Notes under the pieces: model-generated
What the model saw: only the letters and a program-made list of their open reading frames with translations
The model's database searches: none
Told to the model about the DNA's origin: nothing
Program-made: the position numbers and the translations under genes
Shown here: piece by piece, positions 48,053 through 56,897 of the stretch
Layout of the letters: each line of letters begins with the position of its first letter
Numbering within the stretch: position 1 is the first letter of the stretch
Assembly: GCF_014596085.1 (NCBI RefSeq)
Contig: NZ_JACCJY010000002.1
Coordinates: 62,001-126,000 of the forward strand
Length of the DNA stretch: 64,000 nucleotides
From: Azospirillum tabaci
Lineage (GTDB): Bacteria; Pseudomonadota; Alphaproteobacteria; Azospirillales; Azospirillaceae
Reading direction: 5' to 3'

Positions 48053-49054
48053 CTAGTCCTGCGGCGTGTCCCCGTTGCCCGCACCCCCGGATTGCCGGCG
48101 CTGCACCTCGCGCCACTTGGCGACGTTCCGGTTGTGATCCGGCAAGGTCTTCGCAAAGACGTGCCCACCTCCGCCATCGGCGACGAAATACAGGAAGTCG
48201 TGCTTTTCCGGGTGCAGTGCCGCCTGGATGGACGCCCGCCCCGGATTGGCAATCGGCCCCGGTGGAAGCCCCGCCGCGACGTAGGTGTTGTAGGGCGATT
48301 CGAACTTCCAATCGTTGCGGGTCAAGGCCCGCCCCAGTTCCCCGCCGCCATCGGTCAGCGCGTAGATCACGGTCGGATCGGACTGGAGCTTCATGCCGCT
48401 TTCCAGCCGGTTGACGAAGACGCCCGCCACCTTGGCGCGTTCCGCCGCGACGCCGGTTTCCTTCTCCACGATGGACGCCATGGTCAGCGCCTGCTGCGGA
48501 GTCTCGTAGGGCAGATCCGGGCTGCGGTTCTTCCAGGCATCGTTCAGCGCCTGGGTCATCGCGTGCTGCATCCGCTCGACCAGGGCCGAGCGCGCATCGC
48601 CGTAGGAATAGTGATAGGTTTCAGGCAGTACGGTGCCGTCCTTCGGAACCGCCTTCAACTCGCCGGTCAGCGCCGGTTCCGCGTCCAGCAGCGCCACCAC
48701 CTGGGCGGAGGTCAGCCCTTCCGGCACCGTGAAGCGGCGGACCACGGTCTTGCCCTGATGAAGCATCTCCAGGACGCCGTCGACGCTGATTCCCGCCGGG
48801 AACGCGTACTCGCCGGCCTTCAGCGGCCCTTGGAGCTTCGCGGCGACCAGGAAGAGGATCGGGGACTCGACGACCCCTGCATCCTCCAGAGTCAGCGCAA
48901 TGGCTTCCAGCCCGCTCCCACGCGGAATGACGACCGTTTCGGCGTGCTCAAGCGGTCCGGGGGCCATCACGCGGAGGGCACCCCAGAACACCAACCCGCT
49001 GCCCGCGGTGAGGACGGTCAACGCCCCCGCCGCGATTCGGAGGCCCCAGCCCAT
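48053..49054 (-). CDS. mltG: endolytic transglycosylase MltG
   Basis: Inner-membrane lytic transglycosylase that ends growing glycan strands. The 333-residue protein has an N-terminal membrane helix (about 7-28), a LysM-like subdomain (VVIPRGSGLEAIALTLEDAGVV) and the YceG catalytic core with MASIVEKETGVAAERAKVAGVFVNRLESGMKLQSDPTVIYA, where the glutamate is catalytic. Its place directly downstream of fabF is the standard arrangement. Confidence 0.95.
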   Translation of the reverse strand: MGWGLRIAAGALTVLTAGSGLVFWGALRVMAPGPLEHAETVVIPRGSGLEAIALTLEDAGVVESPILFLVAAKLQGPLKAGEYAFPAGISVDGVLEMLHQGKTVVRRFTVPEGLTSAQVVALLDAEPALTGELKAVPKDGTVLPETYHYSYGDARSALVERMQHAMTQALNDAWKNRSPDLPYETPQQALTMASIVEKETGVAAERAKVAGVFVNRLESGMKLQSDPTVIYALTDGGGELGRALTRNDWKFESPYNTYVAAGLPPGPIANPGRASIQAALHPEKHDFLYFVADGGGGHVFAKTLPDHNRNVAKWREVQRRQSGGAGNGDTPQD

Positions 49055-49080
49055 CGGCTGTCTCCGCGATGCTTCGCCGC

Positions 49081-50343
49081 TCAGGCGAATTCCTTGAAGA
49101 CCAGGGAGGCGTTGGTGCCGCCAAAGCCGAAGGAGTTCGACAGCGCGGCCCGCACCCGGCGCTCCTGCGCAACCTTCGGAACGAGGTTGACGCCGAGGCA
49201 GCTCTCCGAGGGATTCTCAAGGTTCAGCGTCGGCGGCACGAGGCTGTGGTTGATCGCCTTGATCGAGTAGATGGCCTCGACCGCGCCGGCGGCCCCCAGC
49301 AGATGACCGATGGCCGACTTGGTGGAGGACATGGCAACGTTGTCCATCGCCGCGCCGAACAGACGCTTCACCGCGCCCAGCTCGATCTCGTCGCCCAGCG
49401 GCGTCGAAGTGCCGTGCGCGTTGACGTAGTCGATGTCCGACGGCTCCATCCCGGCCCGCTTCAGCGCGTTGCGCATGGCGCGGAAGCCGCCGTTGCCGTC
49501 CTCCGCCGGGGCGGAGATGTGGTAGGCGTCGCCGGACATGCCGTAGCCGACCACTTCGGCGTAGATATGGGCGCCGCGCTTCTTGGCGTGCTCCAGCTCC
49601 TCAAGGACGACGACACCGGCGCCCTCGCCGATCACGAAGCCGTCACGGTCCTTGTCGTAGGGACGCGACGCCTTCTCCGGCGTGTCGTTGAAATTCGTGG
49701 ACAGGGCGCGCATGGCGGCGAAACCGCCGACGCCCAGGCGGCTGACCGCCGCTTCCGTGCCGCCCGCGACCATCACGTCCGCATCACCCAGCATGATCAG
49801 GCGCGAGGCATCGCCGATGGCGTGCGCGCCGGTCGAGCAGGCCGTGACCACCGCGTGGTTCGGGCCTTTGAAGCCGTGCTGGATGGAGATGTGACCGGAC
49901 GCCAGATTGATGAGGCAGGCCGGAATGAAGAAGGGGGAAATGCGGCGCGGGCCCTTTTCGGCCAGGGTGACCGCACCCTCGGCGATGCCCGGCAGACCGC
50001 CGATGCCCGAGCCCACCATGACGCCGGTGAGTTCGCGCTCTTCCTCGGTCTGGGGAACCCAGCCGGAATCCTTGATCGCTTCGTGGGCGGCGGCGATGGC
50101 GAAGATGATGAAATCATCCATCTTCCGCTGGTCCTTCGGCGGAACGAAGGCATCGGGGTTGAACAACCCGTCGCCATCCCCGCGCGGAACCTGCCCGGCA
50201 ACTTTCGAGGCCAAGTCGGAGGCGTCAAAACCCGTGATGGCGCGGATGCCCGATTGGCTGGCGGTCAAACGCTCCCAGTTGAGCTTGTGGCCGACACCGA
50301 GCGGCGTGACCAGACCAAGGCCGGTAACGACGACACGTCTCAT
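49081..50343 (-). CDS. fabF: beta-ketoacyl-ACP synthase II
   Basis: Elongating condensing enzyme of fatty-acid synthesis, 420 residues. The catalytic triad is visible: cysteine in VVTACSTGAHAIGDA, histidine in VNAHGTSTPLGD and histidine in KSAIGHLLGAAGAVE. RRVVVTGLGLVTPLG opens the thiolase fold. The start has AAGGAATACCCC upstream. It lies 87 bp after acpP. Confidence 0.97.
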   Translation of the reverse strand: MRRVVVTGLGLVTPLGVGHKLNWERLTASQSGIRAITGFDASDLASKVAGQVPRGDGDGLFNPDAFVPPKDQRKMDDFIIFAIAAAHEAIKDSGWVPQTEEERELTGVMVGSGIGGLPGIAEGAVTLAEKGPRRISPFFIPACLINLASGHISIQHGFKGPNHAVVTACSTGAHAIGDASRLIMLGDADVMVAGGTEAAVSRLGVGGFAAMRALSTNFNDTPEKASRPYDKDRDGFVIGEGAGVVVLEELEHAKKRGAHIYAEVVGYGMSGDAYHISAPAEDGNGGFRAMRNALKRAGMEPSDIDYVNAHGTSTPLGDEIELGAVKRLFGAAMDNVAMSSTKSAIGHLLGAAGAVEAIYSIKAINHSLVPPTLNLENPSESCLGVNLVPKVAQERRVRAALSNSFGFGGTNASLVFKEFA

Positions 50344-50430
50344 GGGGTATTCCTTGACCTTTCCTCGGAAAACTCAGCGACGGCCAGGCCACTTTGAAAA
50401 GCTGCCTGGCCCTCTTGCGCCAGCGCCTGA

Positions 50431-50670
50431 TCAGGCGGCGGCGTTCGCCTTGATGAAGTCGATGGCGTCCTTCACCGTCAGAATCTTCTCGGCGGCGTCG
50501 TCCGGAATCTCGCAGCCGAACTCTTCCTCGAAAGCCATAACCAGCTCGACCGTGTCGAGGCTGTCGGCGCCGAGATCGTCGATGAAGGAGGCGTTCTCCG
50601 TCACCTTCGACTCCTCGACCCCGAGGTGGTCCACAACGATCTTCTTAACGCGCTCGGCGACATCGCTCAT
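50431..50670 (-). CDS. acpP: acyl carrier protein
   Basis: A 79-residue acidic four-helix protein that carries acyl chains on phosphopantetheine attached to serine 37 ([21 protein letters not shown]). Length and motif are standard for the fatty-acid ACP. It is separated from fabG by about 170 bp, so it may also have its own promoter, common for this very abundant protein. Confidence 0.98.
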   Translation of the reverse strand: MSDVAERVKKIVVDHLGVEESKVTENASFIDDLGADSLDTVELVMAFEEEFGCEIPDDAAEKILTVKDAIDFIKANAAA

Positions 50671-50839
50671 TTTTTAAGACCTTCCAATCCTTGAGACCGC
50701 TCGGGCGAATTCGGCCGGCTCAACACGCGGCTGCGTGCCTTCCTGCCACAAAAAGCCCCGTCCGATAACACATTTTTACAGCCTTGACCAGCGCCCGCGG
50801 GAGCCGGTCCGAACCTGTGGTTCAGGCAGCGAATCCGCC

Positions 50840-51577
50840 TCAGATCATGGCCATGCCGCCGTTGATGTGCAGCGTCTGGCCGGTGACATAGGCGGCCTCA
50901 TCGCTCGCCAGGTACACGACTCCGGCGGCGATTTCCCCCGGCTCGCCCATGCGGCCGGAAGGAATGGCGGTGAGCAGCTTGTCCTTCTGCTCGGAATTCA
51001 GGGCGTCGGTCATCGCCGTGGTGATGAAACCCGGCGCGACGCAGTTCACGGTGATGCCGCGCGACGCGACCTCCGCGGCCAGCGACTTCGACATGCCGAT
51101 CATGCCGGCCTTCGAGGCGGCGTAGTTGGCCTGGCCGGGGTTGCCGGTGACGCCGACGATCGAAGTGATGCCGATGATGCGGCCCCAGCGGCGCTTCATC
51201 ATGCCGCGCAGCACGGCGCGCGACAGGCGGAAGGCGGCGGTCAAGTTGACGTCCAGCACCGACTGCCAGTCGTCGTCCTTCATGCGCATGGCCAGTTGGT
51301 CGCGGGTCAGGCCGGCGTTGTTCACCAGAATGTCGATCTGGCCGAGAGCGGCCTCCGCATCCTTGGCGAGCTGCTCGGTCCCGGCGGCGTCGGCGAGGTT
51401 GCCGGGCACCACCAGGGCGCGCTCGCCCAGCTCGGCGGCGAGCGCCTCCAGCGGGGCGACGCGGGTGCCGGACAGGGCGACGGTGGCGCCCTGCGCGTGC
51501 AGCGCGCGGGCGATCTGCGCCCCGATGCCACCCGAGGCGCCGGTGACCAGCGCCTTCTTTCCGGTCAGGTCGAACAT
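50840..51577 (-). CDS. fabG: 3-oxoacyl-ACP reductase
   Basis: NADPH-dependent short-chain reductase, 245 residues: VTGASGGIGAQIAR (nucleotide binding), NNAG, catalytic serine in GITSIVGVTG and Y-x3-K in NYAASKAG. VNCVAPGFITTAMT follows, as expected. The start at 51577 lies 8 bp after the fabD stop. The open frame continues upstream across fabD but that part is not coding in this frame. Confidence 0.96.
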   Translation of the reverse strand: MFDLTGKKALVTGASGGIGAQIARALHAQGATVALSGTRVAPLEALAAELGERALVVPGNLADAAGTEQLAKDAEAALGQIDILVNNAGLTRDQLAMRMKDDDWQSVLDVNLTAAFRLSRAVLRGMMKRRWGRIIGITSIVGVTGNPGQANYAASKAGMIGMSKSLAAEVASRGITVNCVAPGFITTAMTDALNSEQKDKLLTAIPSGRMGEPGEIAAGVVYLASDEAAYVTGQTLHINGGMAMI

Positions 51578-51585
51578 GGAATGCC

Positions 51586-52542
51586 TCACAGGGTCTTCAG
51601 GAACGATTCGACGTCGGCCGGGCCCTGAACGGAGGTGCCGGCCAATTCCTTGTCGATGCGCTTGGCGAGACCCGACAGCACCTTGCCGGAGCCGAGTTCG
51701 ACCAGCGTGTCGACGCCCTGCTCCTTCATATAGAGCACGCTCTCGCGCCAGCGAACCATGCCGGTCACCTGCTCCACCAGAAGGCGGCGGATCTCGTTGG
51801 GATCCGACACGGCGGTCGCGGTCACGTTGGCGACCACCGGAACCGCCGGCGCGCCGATCGTCACGTTGGCCAGGGCCTCGGCCATGGCGTCGGCGGCGGG
51901 CTGCATCAGCGGGCAATGGAAGGGCGCGCTCACCGGCAGGCGCACGGTGCGCTTCAGCCCGCGCTCCGCCGCGATCACGATGGCACGGTCGATGGCCTCG
52001 GCGTGGCCGGAGATCACCACCTGCCCCGACGAGTTGTCGTTGGCGACGGTGCAGACCTCGGTCTGGCCCGCGGGAGTCTTGGCGGCATCGGCGGCGATCG
52101 CCTGGGCCTGCTCCAGCTCGGCGCCCAGCAGGGCGGCCATGGCGCCCTGCCCGACCGGCACGGCCTTCTGCATCGCCTGCCCGCGCAGCTTCAGCAGGCG
52201 CGCGGTGTCGGCCAGCGTGAAGGCGCCGGCGGCGCACAGGGCCGAATACTCGCCGAGCGAATGGCCGGCGACGAAGGCCGCGTGCTTGGTCAGGTCGAGC
52301 CCGCCCTGGTCCTTCAGCACCCGCAGGACGGCGACGCTGACGGCCATCAGGGCCGGCTGGGCGTTCTCGGTCAGCGTCAGGTCGGCCTCGGGGCCTTCGA
52401 ACATCAGGCGGGACAGGCGCTGGTTCAGCGCGTCGTCCACCTCTTCAAAGGTGAGCCGCGCGACCTCGAACGCCTCGGCCAGCTCACGGCCCATGCCGAC
52501 GGCTTGGCTGCCCTGGCCCGGAAAGACGAACGCCCTGGTCAT
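51586..52542 (-). CDS. fabD: malonyl-CoA:ACP transacylase
   Basis: Loads malonyl groups onto ACP for fatty-acid elongation. The 318-residue protein has FVFPGQGSQAVGMG at the start and the catalytic serine at about 95 in GHSLGEYSALCAAG, followed by the conserved arginine region RGQAMQ. First gene of the fabD-fabG-acpP-fabF-mltG cluster, with a good promoter 60-90 bp upstream. Confidence 0.97.
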   Translation of the reverse strand: MTRAFVFPGQGSQAVGMGRELAEAFEVARLTFEEVDDALNQRLSRLMFEGPEADLTLTENAQPALMAVSVAVLRVLKDQGGLDLTKHAAFVAGHSLGEYSALCAAGAFTLADTARLLKLRGQAMQKAVPVGQGAMAALLGAELEQAQAIAADAAKTPAGQTEVCTVANDNSSGQVVISGHAEAIDRAIVIAAERGLKRTVRLPVSAPFHCPLMQPAADAMAEALANVTIGAPAVPVVANVTATAVSDPNEIRRLLVEQVTGMVRWRESVLYMKEQGVDTLVELGSGKVLSGLAKRIDKELAGTSVQGPADVESFLKTL

Positions 52543-52605
52543 GCTGTCTGGGAACCCTAGTAAAAAGGCGCGCCACCCGCGGCGCTGCCGTTGAATTCGG
52601 CGACA

Positions 52606-52633
52606 GTCATACCCGGCCTTTCGGGCAAGTCAA
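52606..52633 (-). promoter_or_regulatory. sigma-70-type promoter of fabD cluster
   Basis: On the minus strand TTGACT (52633-52628) and TATGAC (52611-52606) are 16 bp apart, close to the consensus. The predicted start lies about 55 nt before the fabD ATG. Confidence 0.6.
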
Positions 52634-52789
52634 GCGATGCTCAACGTTGAAGGGCTGGAATTGGTGCCTTTCTGTTGCTTTTCCGGCGTTTTTTCATTGC
52701 TGCGATGCAAAGGCGAATGGAAAGAAGGGCCATTCCAAGGCACATCGAAGGCGGCGGCACCGGAATCGCCGGCCGGCTCATGTTTCCGC

Positions 52790-52817
52790 TTGTCGGATTA
52801 GGGCTTTTGTGCATACT
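52790..52817 (+). promoter_or_regulatory. sigma-70-type promoter of rpsF operon
   Basis: TTGTCG (52790-52795) and CATACT (52812-52817) are 16 bp apart. The start near 52824 gives a leader of about 112 nt before rpsF. Confidence 0.5.
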
Positions 52818-52935
52818 GCGCCGCTTCATAACTCCTTGCCGGCGGCCCGCGTGCCACCGGCTAGGCCCGGGCGGCTGATCCCATCCATAGGGGAAGGGGC
52901 GCAGCGCCGGACCATGAACAGCCATGGGGAGTACG

Positions 52936-53373
52936 ATGGCTCTTTACGAGTGCGTGCTGATCGCGCGCCAGGACATCTCGGCCGCCCAGGCCGAGCAGCT
53001 CGGCGAGCAGTTCGCCCAGATCATTCGCGACAACGGCGGCCAGGTCGCCAAGACCGAATACTGGGGTCTGAAGACGCTCACCTACAAGATCAAGAAGAAC
53101 CGCAAGGGTCACTACACCCTGTTCAACCTTGACGCCCCCGCCGCCGCCGTCCTCGAGATGGAGCGCAACATGGGCATCAACGAGGACGTGCTGCGCTTCA
53201 TGACCGTCCGCGTCGATGCGCTGGACGCCAACCCGTCGGTGATGATGCAGAGCCGCGGTGAGCGTGGTGACCGCGGCGACCGCGGTGACCGTGGCCCGCG
53301 CCGCTTCGACGATCGTGGCCCGCGCCCGCCGCGCCGCCAGGAGCCCACCGTTGCCGAAGGGGAGAACGCCTAA
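52936..53373 (+). CDS. rpsF: 30S ribosomal protein S6
   Basis: A 145-residue protein: [22 protein letters not shown] and [22 protein letters not shown] are the S6 core (residues 1-105), which binds S18 and 16S rRNA. A basic, low-complexity tail of about 40 residues (repeats of R-G-D, then RPPRRQEP) extends past the usual bacterial end. The start at 52936 follows GGGGAGTACG; four in-frame codons earlier have no site. First gene of rpsF-rpsR-DUF2232-rplI. Confidence 0.97.
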   Translation: MALYECVLIARQDISAAQAEQLGEQFAQIIRDNGGQVAKTEYWGLKTLTYKIKKNRKGHYTLFNLDAPAAAVLEMERNMGINEDVLRFMTVRVDALDANPSVMMQSRGERGDRGDRGDRGPRRFDDRGPRPPRRQEPTVAEGENA

Positions 53374-53646
53374 ATGTCCGACAAGCAGACCTCGGGCGCT
53401 CCGGCCCGCACCGGTGGCGGTCCCCGCCGTCCGTTCTTCCGCCGCCGCAAGACCTGCCCGTTCTCGGGCGCGAACGCCCCGGCGATCGACTACAAGGACG
53501 TCAAGCTCCTGTCCCGCTTCATCTCCGAGCGTGGCAAGATCGTGCCGAGCCGCATCACCGCGGTTTCCGCGAAGAAGCAGCGCGAACTCGCCCGCGCCAT
53601 CAAGCGCGCCCGTTTCCTGGCCCTGCTTCCCTACGTGGTGAAGTAA
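53374..53646 (+). CDS. rpsR: 30S ribosomal protein S18
   Basis: A 90-residue protein with [66 protein letters not shown] in segments typical of S18. It binds next to S6 on the small subunit. The ATG directly follows the rpsF stop codon. Confidence 0.98.
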   Translation: MSDKQTSGAPARTGGGPRRPFFRRRKTCPFSGANAPAIDYKDVKLLSRFISERGKIVPSRITAVSAKKQRELARAIKRARFLALLPYVVK

Positions 53647-53680
53647 GGACCCGAAGCGGACAACAGGCAAAGGTAATCCC

Positions 53681-54637
53681 ATGGCCTCGCCCCTGGCCGC
53701 CCCTCTGGCGGCTGCCATCGGTGTCGGCGTGGTCAGCGCGTTTTTCTACCTCGCCGTTCTGTTCGGCGGGTTCGGGGCGCTGATCCTGGGCTATCTGGCG
53801 CCGTTGCCACTGTTCCTCGCGGGACTGTGGCTCGGCTCCACCGCTTCCCTTCTCGCCGGTGCGGCGGGGACGGTGGCGGTCCTGGCGGTGTCGTCCAGCC
53901 TTATGGTGTCTCTCGCCTATCTGGTGACCGCGGCTGTCCCGGTCATTCTGGTGGTGCGGCAGGCGCTGCTGGCACGGGCGGCTCCCGACGGGAGTGTGGA
54001 ATGGTATCCTCCGGGCCGGCTCCTGATGGCGCTGACCGGAATGGGACTGGCGGGCCTTCTGGGCGCCGCGGTTCTGACGCTCGATCAGCCCGGCGGGCTG
54101 GAGGGCGCGGTGCGGGAAACGCTGGGCCGCATGGCGGACCAGATGTTCTCCGCGCAGGGCCAGCAGGCCCCGGACCCGCAGGACATCTGGATGGCCGAGG
54201 TGTTGCCGGGCTTCGCGGTGATCTCATGGCTCGTCATGACGATCGTGAACGGAGCCCTGGCGCAGGGTGCCCTGATGCGGTTCGGCCGCAACCAGCGCCC
54301 CGCCATGCGGTTGGACGACCTGGAACTGCCGGGGTGGCTCTCCACCGCGTTCCTGGCGGCCCTGGTGGTGGCCTCCCTGGCGCCGGACCCGGTCGGGTTC
54401 CTCGCGGTCAACGCCGCGCTGATCCTGGCCTTGCCGTTCGCCTTTGCCGGGCTTTCGGTGGTGCATGTGTTCGCCCGGAGCCGATCGGCCAAGCTGCCGA
54501 TCCTCATCGGGTTCTACATGTTCCTGTTTCTTTTCGGTTGGCCGATCGTGCTGATGGTCGGTCTGGGCATGATCGAGCAATGGATTGGGCTGCGTCGCCG
54601 TCTCCGGCCCGCCGGCCCCGATCAGGAGGACGAGTGA
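53681..54637 (+). CDS. DUF2232 membrane protein
   Basis: A 318-residue polytopic membrane protein (about eight hydrophobic segments) of the DUF2232 family, which in alphaproteobacteria is routinely found between rpsR and rplI, as here. [15 protein letters not shown] is the conserved N-terminal region. It is S-component-like in topology and has no established function. Its stop codon overlaps the start of rplI by 1 nt. Confidence 0.88.
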   Translation: MASPLAAPLAAAIGVGVVSAFFYLAVLFGGFGALILGYLAPLPLFLAGLWLGSTASLLAGAAGTVAVLAVSSSLMVSLAYLVTAAVPVILVVRQALLARAAPDGSVEWYPPGRLLMALTGMGLAGLLGAAVLTLDQPGGLEGAVRETLGRMADQMFSAQGQQAPDPQDIWMAEVLPGFAVISWLVMTIVNGALAQGALMRFGRNQRPAMRLDDLELPGWLSTAFLAALVVASLAPDPVGFLAVNAALILALPFAFAGLSVVHVFARSRSAKLPILIGFYMFLFLFGWPIVLMVGLGMIEQWIGLRRRLRPAGPDQEDE

Positions 54638-55203
54638 TGGAAGTTATTCTGCTGGAGCGGGTCGAGAAGCTCGGCCAGATGGGCCAGGTCGTGAAGGTGC
54701 GTCCCGGCTTCGCCCGCAACTATCTGCTGCCGCAGAAGAAGGCCATGCGCGCCACCAAGGCGAACATGGCGTTCTTCGAGAAGCAGAAGGCCCACCTGGA
54801 GGCCGTCAACCTGGAGCGCCGCAAGGACGCCGAGCAGGTGGCCGCCAAGATGAACGACGTGACGGTCGTCGTGATCCGTCAGGCCGGCGAGACCGGCGTG
54901 CTGTACGGTTCGGTGACGCCGCGCGACGTCGCGGACGCCCTTGACGCCGCCGGCTACAAGGTCGACCGCAAGCAGGTGTCGATCGAGACCCCGATCAAGA
55001 CGCTGGGCCTGTTCAAGCTGCGCGTCGTCCTGCACCCCGAGGTGAGCGTCTCCGTCACGGTGAACGTCGCCCGCTCGCAGGAAGAGGCCGAGCTGCAGCT
55101 CTCCCGCGGCGGCATGGTCACCGCGGCCGACCTGCGCGACGACGAGGATGAGATCGAGGAGGCCGCCGAGGCCACCGAGGCCGAGGTTTCCGAGGAGGGC
55201 TGA
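54637..55203 (+). CDS. rplI: 50S ribosomal protein L9
   Basis: A 188-residue protein: [32 protein letters not shown] is the N-terminal L9 signature, followed by the long connecting helix ([19 protein letters not shown]) and the C-terminal domain. An acidic tail of about 25 residues ([12 protein letters not shown]) exceeds the E. coli length and is common in alphaproteobacteria. AGGAGG lies 8 nt before the ATG. Confidence 0.97.
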   Translation: MEVILLERVEKLGQMGQVVKVRPGFARNYLLPQKKAMRATKANMAFFEKQKAHLEAVNLERRKDAEQVAAKMNDVTVVVIRQAGETGVLYGSVTPRDVADALDAAGYKVDRKQVSIETPIKTLGLFKLRVVLHPEVSVSVTVNVARSQEEAELQLSRGGMVTAADLRDDEDEIEEAAEATEAEVSEEG

Positions 55204-55237
55204 CCGCCCGCTCAACGAGACCAGTCCGCTCGTCCGG

Positions 55238-55274
55238 AAGCCGCCCGCCCCTCAAGGGGGCGAGGCGGCTTTTC
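55238..55274 (+). terminator. rho-independent terminator of rpsF-rplI operon
   Basis: AAGCCGCC-CGCCCC pairs with GGGGCG-A-GGCGGCTT around a short loop and is followed by TTTT. It lies 35 nt after the rplI stop. Confidence 0.85.
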
Positions 55275-55461
55275 CGCTTTATAGGCCTGCAACGCCCAGC
55301 TCCCCCATCAGGCTCCCCATCCGGATGCGCCGGACGCCCCGTCCCCTGCCCCGTCCGACAGATTGCCTCCCTCCGCTCCAAACCCCGACTCTGGTTTCCG
55401 GTGATTCGCTTGCGGCGAAGGAACCAGACCGAGTCGTGTTCGACCGATGCGGAGACGCGCG

Positions 55462-56715
55462 ATGCTGCTAGCCCGCCTGCTCAGCCCGGCCTTGACCGCC
55501 GGCGCCCTGGACATCGTCGGTGCCGATGGTCGCAGACACCGGGTGGGGGTCGGCACCCCTTCCCTCACGCTGCGCCTGCACGACAAGGCTCTGCACCGCG
55601 ACCTCGTGGTGAACCCGCGGCTTCGATTCGGGGAAGCCTACATGGAGGGCCGCCTCTCCATCGAGGGCGGCTCAATATACGATTTCCTGGCGCTGCTGTG
55701 CGCCGGGACGGAGAATGTCCAGGGCTTTCTGGGCCGTCTCCGGGAAACCCTCTCCCCCGCTCTGCGTCTCGCCCAACAGAACAATCCGCTGAGGCGGTCG
55801 CGGCGCAACGTCGCCCATCATTACGACCTGTCTCGGGCATTCTTCGAGCTGTTTCTCGACCGTGATATGCAATATTCCTGCGCCTATTTCACCGCGCCCG
55901 GCGTCGGGCTGGACGAGGCGCAGGAGGCCAAGAAGCGGCACATCGCGGCGAAGCTGCTGCTCCAGCCGGGCATGCGGGTCCTCGACGTCGGCTGCGGCTG
56001 GGGCGGCATGGCGCTCTATCTCGCCCGCATGACCGGTGCCCAGGTCACCGGAATCACCTTGTCCGCCGAACAACTTGCCATCGCGCGGGAGCGGGCGGCC
56101 CTTACCGGGCTGTCGGGGCGGGTCCGGTTCGAACGGCGCGACTACCGGGAGATGGAGGGGCGCTTCGACCGCATCGTCTCGGTCGGCATGTTCGAGCATG
56201 TCGGCGTGCCCCATTATCCGGCCTTCTTCGCCAAGCTGCGCGACCTGCTGGCCGAGGACGGGGTGGCGCTGCTTCATTCCATCGGCCGGTCCGAGGGGCC
56301 TGGCTCAACCAACCCATGGTTCCGCAAGTACATCTTCCCAGGCGGCTACTCGCCCGCACTGTCGGAGGTGATCCCGGCGGTGGAGAAGGCTGGGCTGTGG
56401 AACACCGACATCGAAATCCTGCGCCTCCACTACGCCGAGACGCTGCGCCACTGGCGGGAACGCTTCGCGGCCCGGCGGGAGGACGCCCGCGCCCTGTACG
56501 ACGAACGCTTTTGCCGGATGTGGGAGTTCTATCTGGCGGGGGCGGAGATCAGCTTCCGCTACCAGGGGCACATGGTTTTCCAAATGCAACTGGCCCGCTC
56601 GCAGGGCGCCGTTCCGCTCGTCCGCGATTATATGCATCGCACCGAAACGGCCCTGACCTGCGCCGTGCCACCGCCCTTGCGGACGGGTCGGATCATCGGC
56701 GCCAACAACTCTTGA
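55462..56715 (+). CDS. cyclopropane-fatty-acyl-phospholipid synthase family methyltransferase
   Basis: A 417-residue CFA-synthase-type enzyme that adds methylene from SAM to the double bonds of membrane lipids. N-terminal lipid-binding region (about 1-120); then VAHHYDLSRAFFELFLDRDMQYSCAYF, SAM-binding VLDVGCGWGGMALYLARM, and the EMEGRFDRIVSVGMFEHVG region with the conserved glutamate and cysteine/bicarbonate-site neighbours. ATG at 55462 is chosen because GGAG lies 7 nt upstream; 55447 is an alternative. A single gene between two operons. Confidence 0.93.
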   Translation: MLLARLLSPALTAGALDIVGADGRRHRVGVGTPSLTLRLHDKALHRDLVVNPRLRFGEAYMEGRLSIEGGSIYDFLALLCAGTENVQGFLGRLRETLSPALRLAQQNNPLRRSRRNVAHHYDLSRAFFELFLDRDMQYSCAYFTAPGVGLDEAQEAKKRHIAAKLLLQPGMRVLDVGCGWGGMALYLARMTGAQVTGITLSAEQLAIARERAALTGLSGRVRFERRDYREMEGRFDRIVSVGMFEHVGVPHYPAFFAKLRDLLAEDGVALLHSIGRSEGPGSTNPWFRKYIFPGGYSPALSEVIPAVEKAGLWNTDIEILRLHYAETLRHWRERFAARREDARALYDERFCRMWEFYLAGAEISFRYQGHMVFQMQLARSQGAVPLVRDYMHRTETALTCAVPPPLRTGRIIGANNS

Positions 56716-56897
56716 CCCGAGGCGTTCGCGCCACATCGACACACAGAGTTTACCAAAGCCCAACACGTTGATGTGACATTGGAATTTGCCATTGCCCCCA
56801 GCTTTCACCGGCTGTGGATGAAAGTTACTCACAGGAATGTGGGTATCCTTAACCCGATCGCACAGCTTTGCGTCCCGCCCTTTGCTAAAGTGCCGCC

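Larger units (their letters stand above)
52543..52935. other. 393-bp divergent region between fabD and rpsF
   Basis: No gene is seen. It carries the predicted fabD promoter (minus, 52606-52633) and the predicted rpsF promoter (plus, 52790-52817). The rpsF transcript would have a leader of about 110 nt, long enough for S6:S18 autoregulation, although I cannot confirm the known rpsF leader structure. Confidence 0.5.

Noticed and set aside
53255-53310. Short direct repeats resembling a CRISPR or minisatellite
   Set aside because: They are in-frame codons of the R-G-D tail of S6, without spacers.
56740-56897. Origin-like region in front of dnaB
   Set aside because: Only loose TGTGGATG and ACTCACAGG words occur and none matches a DnaA box well; it is treated as an ordinary promoter region.
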